From Diplocloster modestus (lineage in GTDB: Bacteria; Bacillota; Clostridia; Lachnospirales; Lachnospiraceae): 64,000 bases of DNA. Each line of letters opens with the position of its first letter. The first letter of the stretch is position 1. Below, piece by piece: positions 52,720 through 61,499 of the stretch. Location of the stretch: contig NZ_JAHQCX010000003.1 in NCBI RefSeq assembly GCF_019042245.1, forward strand, positions 62,001 to 126,000, given 5' to 3'. The notes under the pieces are model-generated. The model was given only the letters and a program-made list of their open reading frames with translations, was not told the origin of the DNA and searched no databases. A program made the position numbers and the translations under genes.

Positions 52720-54493
52720 CCGTATCAAGCGCCTTTTCCTGAAGCTGTCCGATATGTCACTCCGCCGGAAGCTTCTCATCACATATTTTGTGCTGGTTAT
52801 CATGCCTCTGTCCATATTTACGGTGTACGCATTCCTCCGTATCAACAGAGTGATCCAGGAACAGACCTTTACCGCCGCCCAAAAAACCTTTGAGGAATCC
52901 TGTGACGGCATGGAGGAATTATTCCAGAATTCGGAAAATGTTCTGGAGAGCCTTGTCATGGACAGCCTTGTATACCAGATGGCCTCCAAAGCTCCCGGAG
53001 AAGAGGACGCTGTCTCACAGATGGAAAATACCTACCGCTTATCGGAGATTTTCAGGAAGCTGAAGCAGATGTCCGGTATAGACCAGCTGCGAATATATGT
53101 AAAAAGCGGTTTTTTGTATTCCGAGCAGAACAATGACATCTTTTCCATGCAGCATGTGGAAGAAACCGACTGGTACCGCAGAATGATGGCTTCCGACAAA
53201 AAGCAGCTCTGGTTTTCCCCGCAGGATCTCCCGCCGGGAGACGGCGCTTTTTCCTTTATGAGAACGATTTATAATCCCGACTCCCTTACGGAGCCGATGG
53301 CCATCCTGCGGGCCGACATTATGTCCGGCCGTCTGCTGGACATCATGAGCGCTTATCCGATAACGGAAAACAGCCTGACCCTGCTGGCGGATGACGAGCA
53401 TCTTCTGCTTGCCTCCGGAATCCTGGATAAAAAGGAGGCAGACAGTCTCATACTACGTCTGCCGGAGATTAAAATGGATGATTGGACACTGATCGGGACT
53501 GCCGGCGGAAAAAGCTATATCCGTCCGCATACGTTTCGCCTGAACGGCCTTCACCTGATCACGCTCATTCCATGTGATGATATATACCGCGTAAGCCGTG
53601 AGCTGCGCACCGGAATGCTGTGCATCGTACTGGTTCTTGCATTGACGGCATACACGGCTGCTTATCTGATCAGCAAGTCCTTCCTCCGCCGCCTTTCCAT
53701 GCTTTCCGACACAATGGCAAAGGTGGAAAAAGGGGATGTGACGGCGGAAATAACACCGCAGGGAGCTGATGAAATCGGAATGCTCATGGGCAGCTTTGTC
53801 CGCATGATGGATCACATCAGCGTTCTGATGGAAGAAAAGGTCAGAACCGGGAAACAGATAAAAAACCTGGAACTTAAGGCGCTGCAGGCACAGATTAATC
53901 CTCACTTCCTCTATAATTCCCTGGATCTGATCAACTGCACCGCCATCAGCAGCCATGTGCCCCAGATCAGCAAGATGGTGAATGCTCTTGCCCGATTCTA
54001 CAAGCTATCCTTAAGCCGGGGCAGGGAGCGTATTCCCCTGTCCGATGAATTTCTGCATGCCAGACTTTATATCGACATACAGAACATGCGCTTTGAGAAC
54101 CGGATTGCCGTAATATGGAATATTGATGAACAGGTATTGCCCTGTATAATCGTCAAAATCATATTACAGCCCATTATTGAAAATGCCATTATACACGGAA
54201 TTTTTGAAAAACCGGAAAAAACAGGAACCTTAAATGTCCGTGCGGTAAAAATAAACGGAGATATCGTTATTACGGTTTCCGATGACGGCGTGGGCATGGA
54301 TTCCAAAACCCTTTACCGCAACTTCGATCTAAGCGCCCCCGCGGTACCTGAAGCATCGGGTTACGGCATCCGTAATATCAATGAAAGGCTCCATATAGCA
54401 TACGGCGGTGAATACGGGCTGACCTGCTCAAGCGGGCGGGGGAAAGGTACGACAGTGACGATACGTATTCCTGTCCAGTATCCTGACCGGTAA
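52709..54493 (+). CDS. YesM-type sensor histidine kinase
   Basis: 594 aa. Membrane helices at about 22-43 and 302-322 flank an extracellular Cache-like domain. HAMP follows, then the phospho-site LQAQINPHFLYNSLDLINC (His399), and an ATPase domain with LQPIIENAIIHGIFE and VSDDGVGM. The ATG lies inside the last codons of the regulator gene, so the two are coupled. It likely senses a carbohydrate imported by the divergent transporter. Confidence 0.95.
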   Translation: MKHNRIKRLFLKLSDMSLRRKLLITYFVLVIMPLSIFTVYAFLRINRVIQEQTFTAAQKTFEESCDGMEELFQNSENVLESLVMDSLVYQMASKAPGEEDAVSQMENTYRLSEIFRKLKQMSGIDQLRIYVKSGFLYSEQNNDIFSMQHVEETDWYRRMMASDKKQLWFSPQDLPPGDGAFSFMRTIYNPDSLTEPMAILRADIMSGRLLDIMSAYPITENSLTLLADDEHLLLASGILDKKEADSLILRLPEIKMDDWTLIGTAGGKSYIRPHTFRLNGLHLITLIPCDDIYRVSRELRTGMLCIVLVLALTAYTAAYLISKSFLRRLSMLSDTMAKVEKGDVTAEITPQGADEIGMLMGSFVRMMDHISVLMEEKVRTGKQIKNLELKALQAQINPHFLYNSLDLINCTAISSHVPQISKMVNALARFYKLSLSRGRERIPLSDEFLHARLYIDIQNMRFENRIAVIWNIDEQVLPCIIVKIILQPIIENAIIHGIFEKPEKTGTLNVRAVKINGDIVITVSDDGVGMDSKTLYRNFDLSAPAVPEASGYGIRNINERLHIAYGGEYGLTCSSGRGKGTTVTIRIPVQYPDR

Positions 54494-54625
54494 AATACGA
54501 AGCACATACTCTCTGCACTATTTATACATAATTAAAATATTTATTGTTTCGGAGTTATCCGGAGCCTGACTGTTCACACGCAAATTTATGCCTGCAGCCC
54601 CAAGTATACAGATTATAAGAAAGGT

Positions 54626-56206
54626 ATGGTTACGACTATGGAATTTAAATTATTATCAGAAACCGAATGGGCTTATCCCGATACACCCCTTACTACAGAA
54701 ACACCGGAAATATCTCTTGAAGCCGCGGCAGGCGGTCATACCGGTTTCCAAATCCTCGCAAAAGCCTGCGCCGGTTCCGTGTCCATCCTGTGGGATGACA
54801 AACCGCTTTCGGCGGACATATTTTCACTTCTTCCCGTAGTGGTGGATGAAAATACCGCTCCCGGACTTATGACGACTACCGATTATGAGAGCTGCAAAGG
54901 TTATGTTACAAAAAAAGCGCCCTTTGAAGTATATGACGCGCTGATGCCCTATGACAAAATGAAGACCGGAAGCAGCCGCGCATTTTACATACGGATATCC
55001 GTTTCCGAAGGAGCGGAGCCTTCCGTCTGCACCGGCAGGCTCGTTTATAAAACCGGACGGGAGGAATGCACCATACGTATCAGCTGCCGTGTTCACCCGG
55101 TAAAAATCCCCTCCCTCTTTGAAGCCTCCCTGGGAATGCTTAATTTTTTTGATTACGATAATCTTTTCTTACAGCATAATGTCCCCCGCGGCAGCGAAAG
55201 CTACTGGTCGCTGTTCCGCCAATACGTCCGTATGCAGCTTTCCCTGCGCTGTACCCATATCCTCCTTCCGCCGGGCAGTCCCCTGTACCATGACGGACAG
55301 CTTGAAGGCTTTGATTTTTCCGATGCCGAGACAGCCGGACGCATTGCCCTTGAAGAGGGCGCGCCGTTTCTCTGCGGCGGCCACATAGCCCACTGGAATG
55401 AATGGACGGAAAACGAATACTATCCCATATGGGACGCCGATACCGGAGTGACCACTTTAAACGGTTATTTCCAGCTTAAAAAATACTTTACCGGATGGGC
55501 GGATGTCATACGGCGGAATAACTGGTCCAATCAGATGTGCCAGTCTCTTGCCGATGAACCTCAGATACACAATGCGGGAACATACCGTATTCTGGCCGCC
55601 GTCTTCCGCAAATTCCTGCCGGGCATTCCCATTATAGAAGCGGTGGAAACTGCCGATCTGGGCGGCGGAGTGGATATTTGGGTTCCAAAACAGGATACCT
55701 ATGAGAAAAACAGGGAGGTTTATGATCTCCTTAAGAAAAACGGAGAAGAACTGTGGTTCTATACCTGTGCCTTCCCGGCCGGACCGACTATGAACCGCAG
55801 CATGGACCTCCCCCTTACCGTTACACGTGCGGTTCTGTGGCTGGGCGCCGCTTACCGTCTCACCGGCTTCCTTCACTGGGGCTTTAACTTTTATATCGGC
55901 GAAGACATCTTTCGTAAATCATGCTGTCCGCATAAAGGCAAGCTTCTTCCGGCCGGCGACGCCCATATCGTATATCCGGGCGACGGCTTTGTCCTTCCCA
56001 GTATCCGTCTGGAGGCGCAGCGGGCCGGCGCGGAGGATTATGAGCTCCTTTGGCAGCTTATAAAGAAAGACCCGCAAAAAGCGGATAAAATAATTGCTTC
56101 GGTATGCACCAGCTTTACCAGCTATACAAGGGATGCCGGAGTCCTGTTAAAAGCCCGGCGCTCCCTGTTTCAGGCTCTTTGCTCTGACAGGGAAACCGAT
56201 TTTTAA
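54626..56206 (+). CDS. DUF4091 protein, GH123-like
   Basis: 526 aa without a signal peptide. The C-terminal half matches DUF4091 (DIWVPKQDTYEKNREVYDLL, ELWFYTCAFPAGPTMNRSMD, FLHWGFNFYIGEDIF, and EAQRAGAEDYELLWQLIKKD). DUF4091 is related to the GH123 beta-N-acetylgalactosaminidases; an Asp-Glu or Glu-Asp pair would be expected as catalytic residues, and DEPQIHNAG near 310 is a candidate. A cytoplasmic place fits an enzyme acting on imported oligosaccharide. It lies 132 nt after the kinase gene. Start is uncertain: AAAGG sits 1 nt from the ATG at 54626 and 13 nt from the next ATG at 54638. Confidence 0.85.
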   Translation: MVTTMEFKLLSETEWAYPDTPLTTETPEISLEAAAGGHTGFQILAKACAGSVSILWDDKPLSADIFSLLPVVVDENTAPGLMTTTDYESCKGYVTKKAPFEVYDALMPYDKMKTGSSRAFYIRISVSEGAEPSVCTGRLVYKTGREECTIRISCRVHPVKIPSLFEASLGMLNFFDYDNLFLQHNVPRGSESYWSLFRQYVRMQLSLRCTHILLPPGSPLYHDGQLEGFDFSDAETAGRIALEEGAPFLCGGHIAHWNEWTENEYYPIWDADTGVTTLNGYFQLKKYFTGWADVIRRNNWSNQMCQSLADEPQIHNAGTYRILAAVFRKFLPGIPIIEAVETADLGGGVDIWVPKQDTYEKNREVYDLLKKNGEELWFYTCAFPAGPTMNRSMDLPLTVTRAVLWLGAAYRLTGFLHWGFNFYIGEDIFRKSCCPHKGKLLPAGDAHIVYPGDGFVLPSIRLEAQRAGAEDYELLWQLIKKDPQKADKIIASVCTSFTSYTRDAGVLLKARRSLFQALCSDRETDF

Positions 56207-56241
56207 CCGCATTAAGCTTAAGGGGGTACCGGCAGGCCCGG

Positions 56242-56934
56242 TCAGTTCGCGGCTATGTACTGCATCACGGCCATATGGACCGCCCAGGCCAGTTTCTCCT
56301 GGTAATACTCATCCTCCAGCTTAGCCGATTCCACCCAGTTTGACAGGAACCCGCATTCGACGATAACCACCGGCGTCTCGGTTCGTTTCAGCAGGTAATA
56401 ACTGTCATTCGCTTTGGCCACCCGATGATTCTCAGGATCCACAGTCCCGATCAGGGAAGCCTGTATCATCTCCGCCAGTTCCTTCCCTTCGGCCGAATGT
56501 GAATAATAGAACGCCTGCGCCCCGTGCACTCCCTCTTCATGATAACTGTTCTGGTGGATGCTCACCGTACAGATCGGTTTCGCGCTGTCGATTACCGAAC
56601 AGCGCCGCTGCATATCCTGCACCTTCTTATTGCTGGCGCTGGAATCATACAGCCCGCCGTCACTGTCCCGGGTCATCACTACCTTGATGTCATTTTCTTC
56701 TAAAAATTCCTTCAGCTGAAACGCAATTTTCAGATTTATATCTTTTTCCAATGTACCGCTGACGCCGACTTTACCCGGGTCCGCACCGCCGTGTCCCGCG
56801 TCTATCACCACTACCTTCTGCTGAGCCTGTGCCTGTTTCATATTTGATACCAGAACAGCGCCCTGCCTGGACAGAAACAGTACCCCCGCCAGCATCAGAA
56901 CTCCCATTCCGATCTCCAGAGTCTTTCTTTTCAC
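56242..56934 (-). CDS. cwlD: N-acetylmuramoyl-L-alanine amidase, CwlD-like
   Basis: 230 aa from the GTG at 56934 (GGGAG 8 nt upstream); an ATG at 56955 is possible. One N-terminal membrane helix is followed by an Amidase_3 domain. Zinc ligands: His in VVVIDAGHGGADPG, Glu in SGTLEKDINL, His in CTVSIHQNSYH. The catalytic Glu is in VVIVECGFLSN. CwlD makes the muramic-delta-lactam needed for cortex breakdown when spores germinate, so the cell probably sporulates. It is convergent with the DUF4091 gene. Confidence 0.9.
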   Translation of the reverse strand: MKRKTLEIGMGVLMLAGVLFLSRQGAVLVSNMKQAQAQQKVVVIDAGHGGADPGKVGVSGTLEKDINLKIAFQLKEFLEENDIKVVMTRDSDGGLYDSSASNKKVQDMQRRCSVIDSAKPICTVSIHQNSYHEEGVHGAQAFYYSHSAEGKELAEMIQASLIGTVDPENHRVAKANDSYYLLKRTETPVVIVECGFLSNWVESAKLEDEYYQEKLAWAVHMAVMQYIAAN

Positions 56935-57009
56935 AAAAGCAGCTCCCACACACATTTTATATAATATATGTGGGAGCCCGCCCGATTCATGACAACAGAA
57001 CGGCTGCCG

Positions 57010-58752
57010 TCAGTTCACATATTTCAAAATAACATCCCAGGTGCTGGGCTGCTCCAGCCCCAGCCGCCATGCGGCGATGCCGGCCAGATTATATTCCTTC
57101 ACCAGACCTGCCTTCAGATCAATGGATTGATCGTCCTCGATCCACATTTTATAAGTGGAACCGTCTTTTTCGTACTCCACATAATTCTGCCCGATATCCT
57201 CCTGCCAAACCGGCTCCAGGCCGTTGACACTGACGATATCCTGCTGCGCCTGCATCCCCAGCGCCTCGCTGCTCAGATGATACGGCACGTATTCCTCGGT
57301 CAGATCCTCCGCAGCGATCTCCTCCTCTGTCTTAGGTGTCTCCTTCCAAAGCCGGCTGAAGAACGGGACGGCGTTAATGACCTTATCTGCCGGAACTTCC
57401 TCCAGCGTTTTCTCTATCCCTTCCCGAACAAATCCCATCGAGGCCACAGACCCTGATTCCTTGGAACCGCTGTAGTGTTCATCATAACCCATGATAATCA
57501 CATAATCCGCCACAATTCCCTGCTCCCTGCGATCATAATGAGCCGTGTGCGCCTTTGGCACATAATTGTCGATCGACAGAACAATCCCATTAGCCCGGCA
57601 TTTGATGGATAATTCCCGGATAAATTCTATGAAATGTTCCCCAGTCTCACCGGACAACTCCTCAAAATCAATATTCAGCCCGTCTAACTGATACTCGATC
57701 GCCGTTGCGATCAGCTGGTTGATCAGCGTCTCTCTCCTGGACGTATGTGACAGCACATCAAAGGTACTTACTTCTTTATTAAAATTATCCACCAGTCCCC
57801 AGACTTCCACTCCGATCTGATGGCACTGGGTCACATAACTCTTATCCGCCAGAGAAGCGATATTTCCCTCGTTATCCGACAAAGAAAACCAGGTAGGGGA
57901 AATCGTATTCACTCCCTTGGTATTGGTAATCAGCTCCAACAGCTTACCGTTGGCCTGGGCATTGGTTACCTGATGCCACACCAGATTAATCGGATAATCT
58001 TTGGAAATATTCGTATAGACCGGCTCTTCAAATTCACGGCTGGTTGCCTCCGTACGGGTCTCGCCAATCTTCTTATTCAGAATATAGCCAATATAACCGT
58101 CCCCGGTCCGCACCTTCGTCCATTCTTCGATCTGTGCTTCCTCCGGCAGAACATAGAGCTGATCCCCCTTCAGCACATCCGTCAGAATCGGGCTCTTATT
58201 CCCCGCTTTCACACGGACCTGGGTATCCCCTTTGACGTCAGCCATCTGAACCTCGCCCCACTGATAAGTAATGTGTACCCGGTTCGGCTCCTGGAACGTC
58301 TCATACTCTATATTTGTAAATTTCTGAACATAATCCAGCGCAATATACGCCTGATCTCCATCCACCTTTACGACTGCGTAACTTTCCGTATTCTTATTTT
58401 TGGAAATATAATAATCCTTGCTTCCCACTTCCGCCTTAATAATATCGGTGGGTGTCGTGTAAAGCAGAACATTTTCATTAGCATCCCAATAGAACCTGGA
58501 ATTGAAGTAATTCTTAACGGTATTATAATTCAGATATACTTCCCCGTCGATCAGCTTCCCTTTATCCTCAACCACCTCATCCTGGAGCACCAGCCCCACC
58601 TGATCCTCCCCCTGCAGGTTAAAATAAGCATTCAGGTCCGCCCGTTCATCCGTAAAACTATATTTTTTAATCAAGCCGCTGGCCAATGTAATCGCTACCA
58701 CGATCACAATCAGCAGCAGCGCTGCCAGTATCGGAATCAGCTTCTTCTTCAT
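57010..58752 (-). CDS. GH18-family protein with SH3 domain (YaaH/spore-type)
   Basis: 580 aa. N-terminal membrane helix (LIPILAALLLIVIVVAITLA), then a 150-residue domain resembling copper-amine-oxidase-like N-terminal/stalk domains, an SH3-like segment at about 175-230 (DTQVRVKAGNKSPILTDVLK, WTKVRTGDGYIGYI), and a GH18 barrel with catalytic LDGLNIDFEEL near 360. Chitinase-fold proteins of this kind cut peptidoglycan-like glycans of the spore cortex or cell wall. The gene is just upstream of cwlD on the same strand, with a gap of 54 nt. Confidence 0.9.
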   Translation of the reverse strand: MKKKLIPILAALLLIVIVVAITLASGLIKKYSFTDERADLNAYFNLQGEDQVGLVLQDEVVEDKGKLIDGEVYLNYNTVKNYFNSRFYWDANENVLLYTTPTDIIKAEVGSKDYYISKNKNTESYAVVKVDGDQAYIALDYVQKFTNIEYETFQEPNRVHITYQWGEVQMADVKGDTQVRVKAGNKSPILTDVLKGDQLYVLPEEAQIEEWTKVRTGDGYIGYILNKKIGETRTEATSREFEEPVYTNISKDYPINLVWHQVTNAQANGKLLELITNTKGVNTISPTWFSLSDNEGNIASLADKSYVTQCHQIGVEVWGLVDNFNKEVSTFDVLSHTSRRETLINQLIATAIEYQLDGLNIDFEELSGETGEHFIEFIRELSIKCRANGIVLSIDNYVPKAHTAHYDRREQGIVADYVIIMGYDEHYSGSKESGSVASMGFVREGIEKTLEEVPADKVINAVPFFSRLWKETPKTEEEIAAEDLTEEYVPYHLSSEALGMQAQQDIVSVNGLEPVWQEDIGQNYVEYEKDGSTYKMWIEDDQSIDLKAGLVKEYNLAGIAAWRLGLEQPSTWDVILKYVN

Positions 58753-58790
58753 TCCGTCCTATTCCTCCTAATATAAATGTTCAATCTACA

Positions 58791-58942
58791 ATGCACACTC
58801 CGCGCCAGGGAAAGCGCTCCGGCGCAGATATAATGTCTCTCGACATTAATCATGATTGCAAGCAATCATGCCCCCTCCGGGGCGATGCACACTCCGCGCC
58901 AAGGAAAGCGCTCCGGCGCAGATATAATGTCTCTCGACATTA
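58791..58942. repeat. 58-bp direct repeat, two copies, with inner hairpins
   Basis: Copies at 58791-58848 and 58885-58942 differ at one base. Each includes GCGCCAGGGAAAGCGCTCCG and the hairpin TAATGTCTCTCGACATTA. The 36 nt between hold ATGATTGC/GCAATCAT and CCCC/GGGG stems. The block lies 40-190 nt upstream of the GH18 gene. No promoter was read with certainty. Confidence 0.9.
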
Positions 58943-59063
58943 TATCATATAATTCAACAACTTCATCAACTTTTTTACATGTTTACAAAAAATTAAGAGA
59001 ATCCCAGAAAAACATTCATCATCACTCAACCCGCTTTTTCAAAAGGGGGGATTCACCAAAGCA

Positions 59064-59342
59064 GGGAAGAGAGGGAAGCGGCCGGGCCTTGGAACCGGGC
59101 GGCTCATCCCGTGGGGGCAAATCATTTGAGGCCGGGCCTTAGAACAGCTTACGCAGAAGGCGGGAGAACCTCGCAGGGCCTGGAACACTGTCCGAGCCGC
59201 CCTCTGGCGAGTTTGTTCCAGGCCCTGCCAATAAGAGGTTCTCCCGTCTTCGGAGTTAGCTGTTCTTAGGTCCGGTCGAAGTGATTTGGCCCCACGAGAT
59301 GAGCCGCCCGGTTCCAAGGCCCGGCCGCTTCCCTCTCTTCCC
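59064..59342. repeat. Long GC-rich inverted repeat, arms about 125 nt
   Basis: The left arm 59064-59187 and right arm 59214-59342 are inverted copies: GGAAGCGGCCGGGCCTTGGA pairs with TCCAAGGCCCGGCCGCTTCC, CGGGAGAACCTC with GAGGTTCTCCCG, and CAGGGCCTGGAACA with TGTTCCAGGCCCTG. The loop is 26 nt. It resembles the repeats at 26.7 and 43.7 kb in build, not in sequence. Open frames reading through it are palindrome artefacts. Confidence 0.92.
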
Positions 59343-59361
59343 GGCCCTAACCCACACACAA

Positions 59362-59390
59362 GGCAGAGCGGCATAAACAGCCGCTCTGCC
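59362..59390 (-). terminator. Hairpin after the small hypothetical gene
   Basis: GGCAGAGCGGC and GCCGCTCTGCC form a perfect 11-bp stem with a 7-nt loop about 40 nt past the stop at 59430. The T run is poor, so it may be a processing hairpin. Confidence 0.6.
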
Positions 59391-59429
59391 GTCCTGGTAA
59401 GGATATCCATATTTTGTTAATTCTATTCT

Positions 59430-59666
59430 TTAATCCAGGTTTCCATTCCTGATCCTGTCAAAACGGATCTCTTTTAATTCCCCCTTTTCATCGGTAACAT
59501 AATCGCGCATGTAGGAATTGCAATCTTCCTCCACGGTGCACGCTTTGGCTATTTCACAGGGGCTGCTGACAGTCCCGTCAAGCCAGACCGAAATTCCGCC
59601 GTTTTCATAGCCTTCCAGCTCCAACAGCAGGCCGATCCGGTTCGGATATTCTCTTGATTCGTACAT
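59430..59666 (-). CDS. Small hypothetical protein (78 aa)
   Basis: Unrecognised. It starts MYESREYPNRIGLLLELEGY with GGAGG 8 nt before the ATG, and is acidic and soluble with no signal or membrane segment. It has two Cys (SPCEIAKAC) and a third in EEDCNSYMRDYV. It lies 103 nt downstream of the kinase–ATPase gene on the same strand. The good ribosome-binding site and normal codon use support a real gene. Confidence 0.65.
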   Translation of the reverse strand: MYESREYPNRIGLLLELEGYENGGISVWLDGTVSSPCEIAKACTVEEDCNSYMRDYVTDEKGELKEIRFDRIRNGNLD

Positions 59667-59769
59667 AGAAGATGCCTCCTGTTTCTGAATTTGCGGATGT
59701 CCCCTGTATGATCCTGACCGTTCAGGAGGTTTCGTGATATATTATTCAACAGGTTTCATCCTTTCTTTT

Positions 59770-61224
59770 TCAGTACAGCAGCTCCCGCACAAACTTCCGG
59801 CTTTCCTCATTTAAGGCAAAAGGATTTGGCGCAAACGGGACAGACCGCATTCGGATTTTCGTCAAATGCGCGATTTCCTTTAGTTCCCGGCTGCCTGCGA
59901 ACTGCGCTGTATACAAAACAGAAGCGTTTCCCTTTTCATTTACCCTGTCTTCCAGGAAACCAAGATACACTTCTCTTTTCCAGGCGCACAGACTGCCTGT
60001 AACGATCTGTCTGTCACACCGTTTGAATTCATCCCGATTCGCCTCATAGTCGCATCCAAAATCGATGATTACCATCTCATAGGGCTCGTTGAGTAAATCG
60101 GTCAATTCCCTATGTGTGGCATTCCTGCAGCATGTGAATCCGAATACTGGAAACACTTTCTGCTGGCTGGCTTTTTCCGTCAGGCCCTGACAGGCGCGTT
60201 GCAGCATTCCGTAGTCCGGATTTTCATCCCTCTGAACCAACAGGGTTTTTTTATGCCGGGCTCCGGATAAATACCCCGCCGCCATAAGCGCCAGATGAGT
60301 CGTGCCGGTCCCTGAACGGCATCCCAGAACTCCGATTACCGTAGCTTTATACTCTATTTGAGGCAATTTACGATCACCGTTTCTGGTAAGATTGGACAGG
60401 GTGCTGTTTAATCCGGATATCAGAGAAGATATTCCGCCATTTTTATTTGATTGTCTTTCATACTTTGATGCGGTTTTTAGTGCTCTTTTCAACTCAGCCA
60501 CCGAGTCATAACGCCCGCCAGGTTCGTGATTCAGACAGGTTTTTATGACAGACTGGAGCTTTCTGGAGATAGGAATCCCCTCTGCCTCATTTGACAGTTT
60601 CTCCTCATAGGTCCTTCCGGAAGCCATAAAAAATAAAATAGCTCCGATCGCGTAAAGATCTGTCTTTTCATCCGGCAGCTCTCCTTCATACTGTTCCGGC
60701 GCAGCGAATCCCGGAGTTCCCAGAGAATAGCTCTCACAGTCTGATTTCCGACAGACCGCGCCGAAATCGATCAGTTTCAGCTGTCCGTCGTTAACAAGCA
60801 GATGGGACGGCTTCAAATCCAGGTATAAAACGGGCTCCGGACGCATATGATGTAAGTACATGATAATTTCGCAGAGTTGAATTCCATAATCAATAATTGT
60901 AGATTCTGGTATGTATTGCTGATGCAGCATGATTGTCTGAACAGACTCACCCTCGATATATTCCTCTATAATATAGAGGTTTTCCCCCTCTTCTTCCAGA
61001 TCGTAGATCAGGGGTATCCCCGGGTGCTTTAGATTTTTCAGAAGCATAGCTTCTTTTAGAAACTGACGGTACATAACGTGTTTTCTGCTGATGCATTTCA
61101 CTGCACGCAGCGCCTGCAAACCGGTATGTTCTGCCAGAAATACGGTGCCGCTGTAACCTCTCCCCAGAACTCTGAGAACGCGGTAACGGCCTGCGATAAT
61201 CTTATCCTCCTGTAATAGAACCAC
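59770..61224 (-). CDS. Serine/threonine protein kinase fused to a degenerate ParA-like ATPase
   Basis: 484 aa. Residues 10-270 are a eukaryotic-type kinase: P-loop VLGRGYSGTVFLAEH, Lys in RAVKCI, catalytic loop YLDLKPSHLLV, DFGA and APEQYEG. In the catalytic loop His stands where Asn normally binds Mg. Residues about 300-484 look like a MinD/ParA fold: VIGVLGCRSGTGTTHLALMA at the P-loop, lacking the usual GKT/S lysine, and MVIIDFGCDYEANRDEFKRC at the Walker B place. CpaE-type proteins of pilus systems have such degenerate ATPase folds. No membrane helix or PASTA repeat is seen. The GTG at 61224 has a ribosome-binding site that is too close, so the start is uncertain. Confidence 0.85.
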   Translation of the reverse strand: MVLLQEDKIIAGRYRVLRVLGRGYSGTVFLAEHTGLQALRAVKCISRKHVMYRQFLKEAMLLKNLKHPGIPLIYDLEEEGENLYIIEEYIEGESVQTIMLHQQYIPESTIIDYGIQLCEIIMYLHHMRPEPVLYLDLKPSHLLVNDGQLKLIDFGAVCRKSDCESYSLGTPGFAAPEQYEGELPDEKTDLYAIGAILFFMASGRTYEEKLSNEAEGIPISRKLQSVIKTCLNHEPGGRYDSVAELKRALKTASKYERQSNKNGGISSLISGLNSTLSNLTRNGDRKLPQIEYKATVIGVLGCRSGTGTTHLALMAAGYLSGARHKKTLLVQRDENPDYGMLQRACQGLTEKASQQKVFPVFGFTCCRNATHRELTDLLNEPYEMVIIDFGCDYEANRDEFKRCDRQIVTGSLCAWKREVYLGFLEDRVNEKGNASVLYTAQFAGSRELKEIAHLTKIRMRSVPFAPNPFALNEESRKFVRELLY

Positions 61225-61355
61225 TCCTTTCCATTTTCAATGGCATAATATCTTCTCTATAGAATAGTATAGGGAAAAAGAGGAACATTTTCAAGGAAAT
61301 TGTAAAATTTTATACTTTTTTACAAAATGTTTATAAAATTGAAAGATTTGTTCTA

Positions 61356-61384
61356 TTGACTTCATATACTATATTGGATATACT
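61356..61384 (+). promoter_or_regulatory. mecA promoter 1
   Basis: TTGACT at 61356-61361, 17-nt spacer, TATACT at 61379-61384. Confidence 0.75.
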
Positions 61385-61416
61385 TTTTACTACCAAATTA
61401 TACTTATGGTAATCGC

Positions 61417-61445
61417 TTTACTTATCGGGCATTTTTGTTTATACT
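61417..61445 (+). promoter_or_regulatory. mecA promoter 2
   Basis: TTTACT at 61417-61422, 17-nt spacer, TATACT at 61440-61445, 55 nt before the start codon. Two tandem promoters would allow dual control. Confidence 0.6.
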
Positions 61446-61499
61446 ATAGGTAGGTAGTCCGACAGTTTCTAATCTCATTTTAGAATAGGAAGTGATTTT

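Noticed and set aside
59039..59410. 123-codon frame in the 59.1-kb inverted repeat
   Set aside because: Same palindrome artefact; low-complexity Gly/Arg/Pro sequence and no ribosome-binding site.
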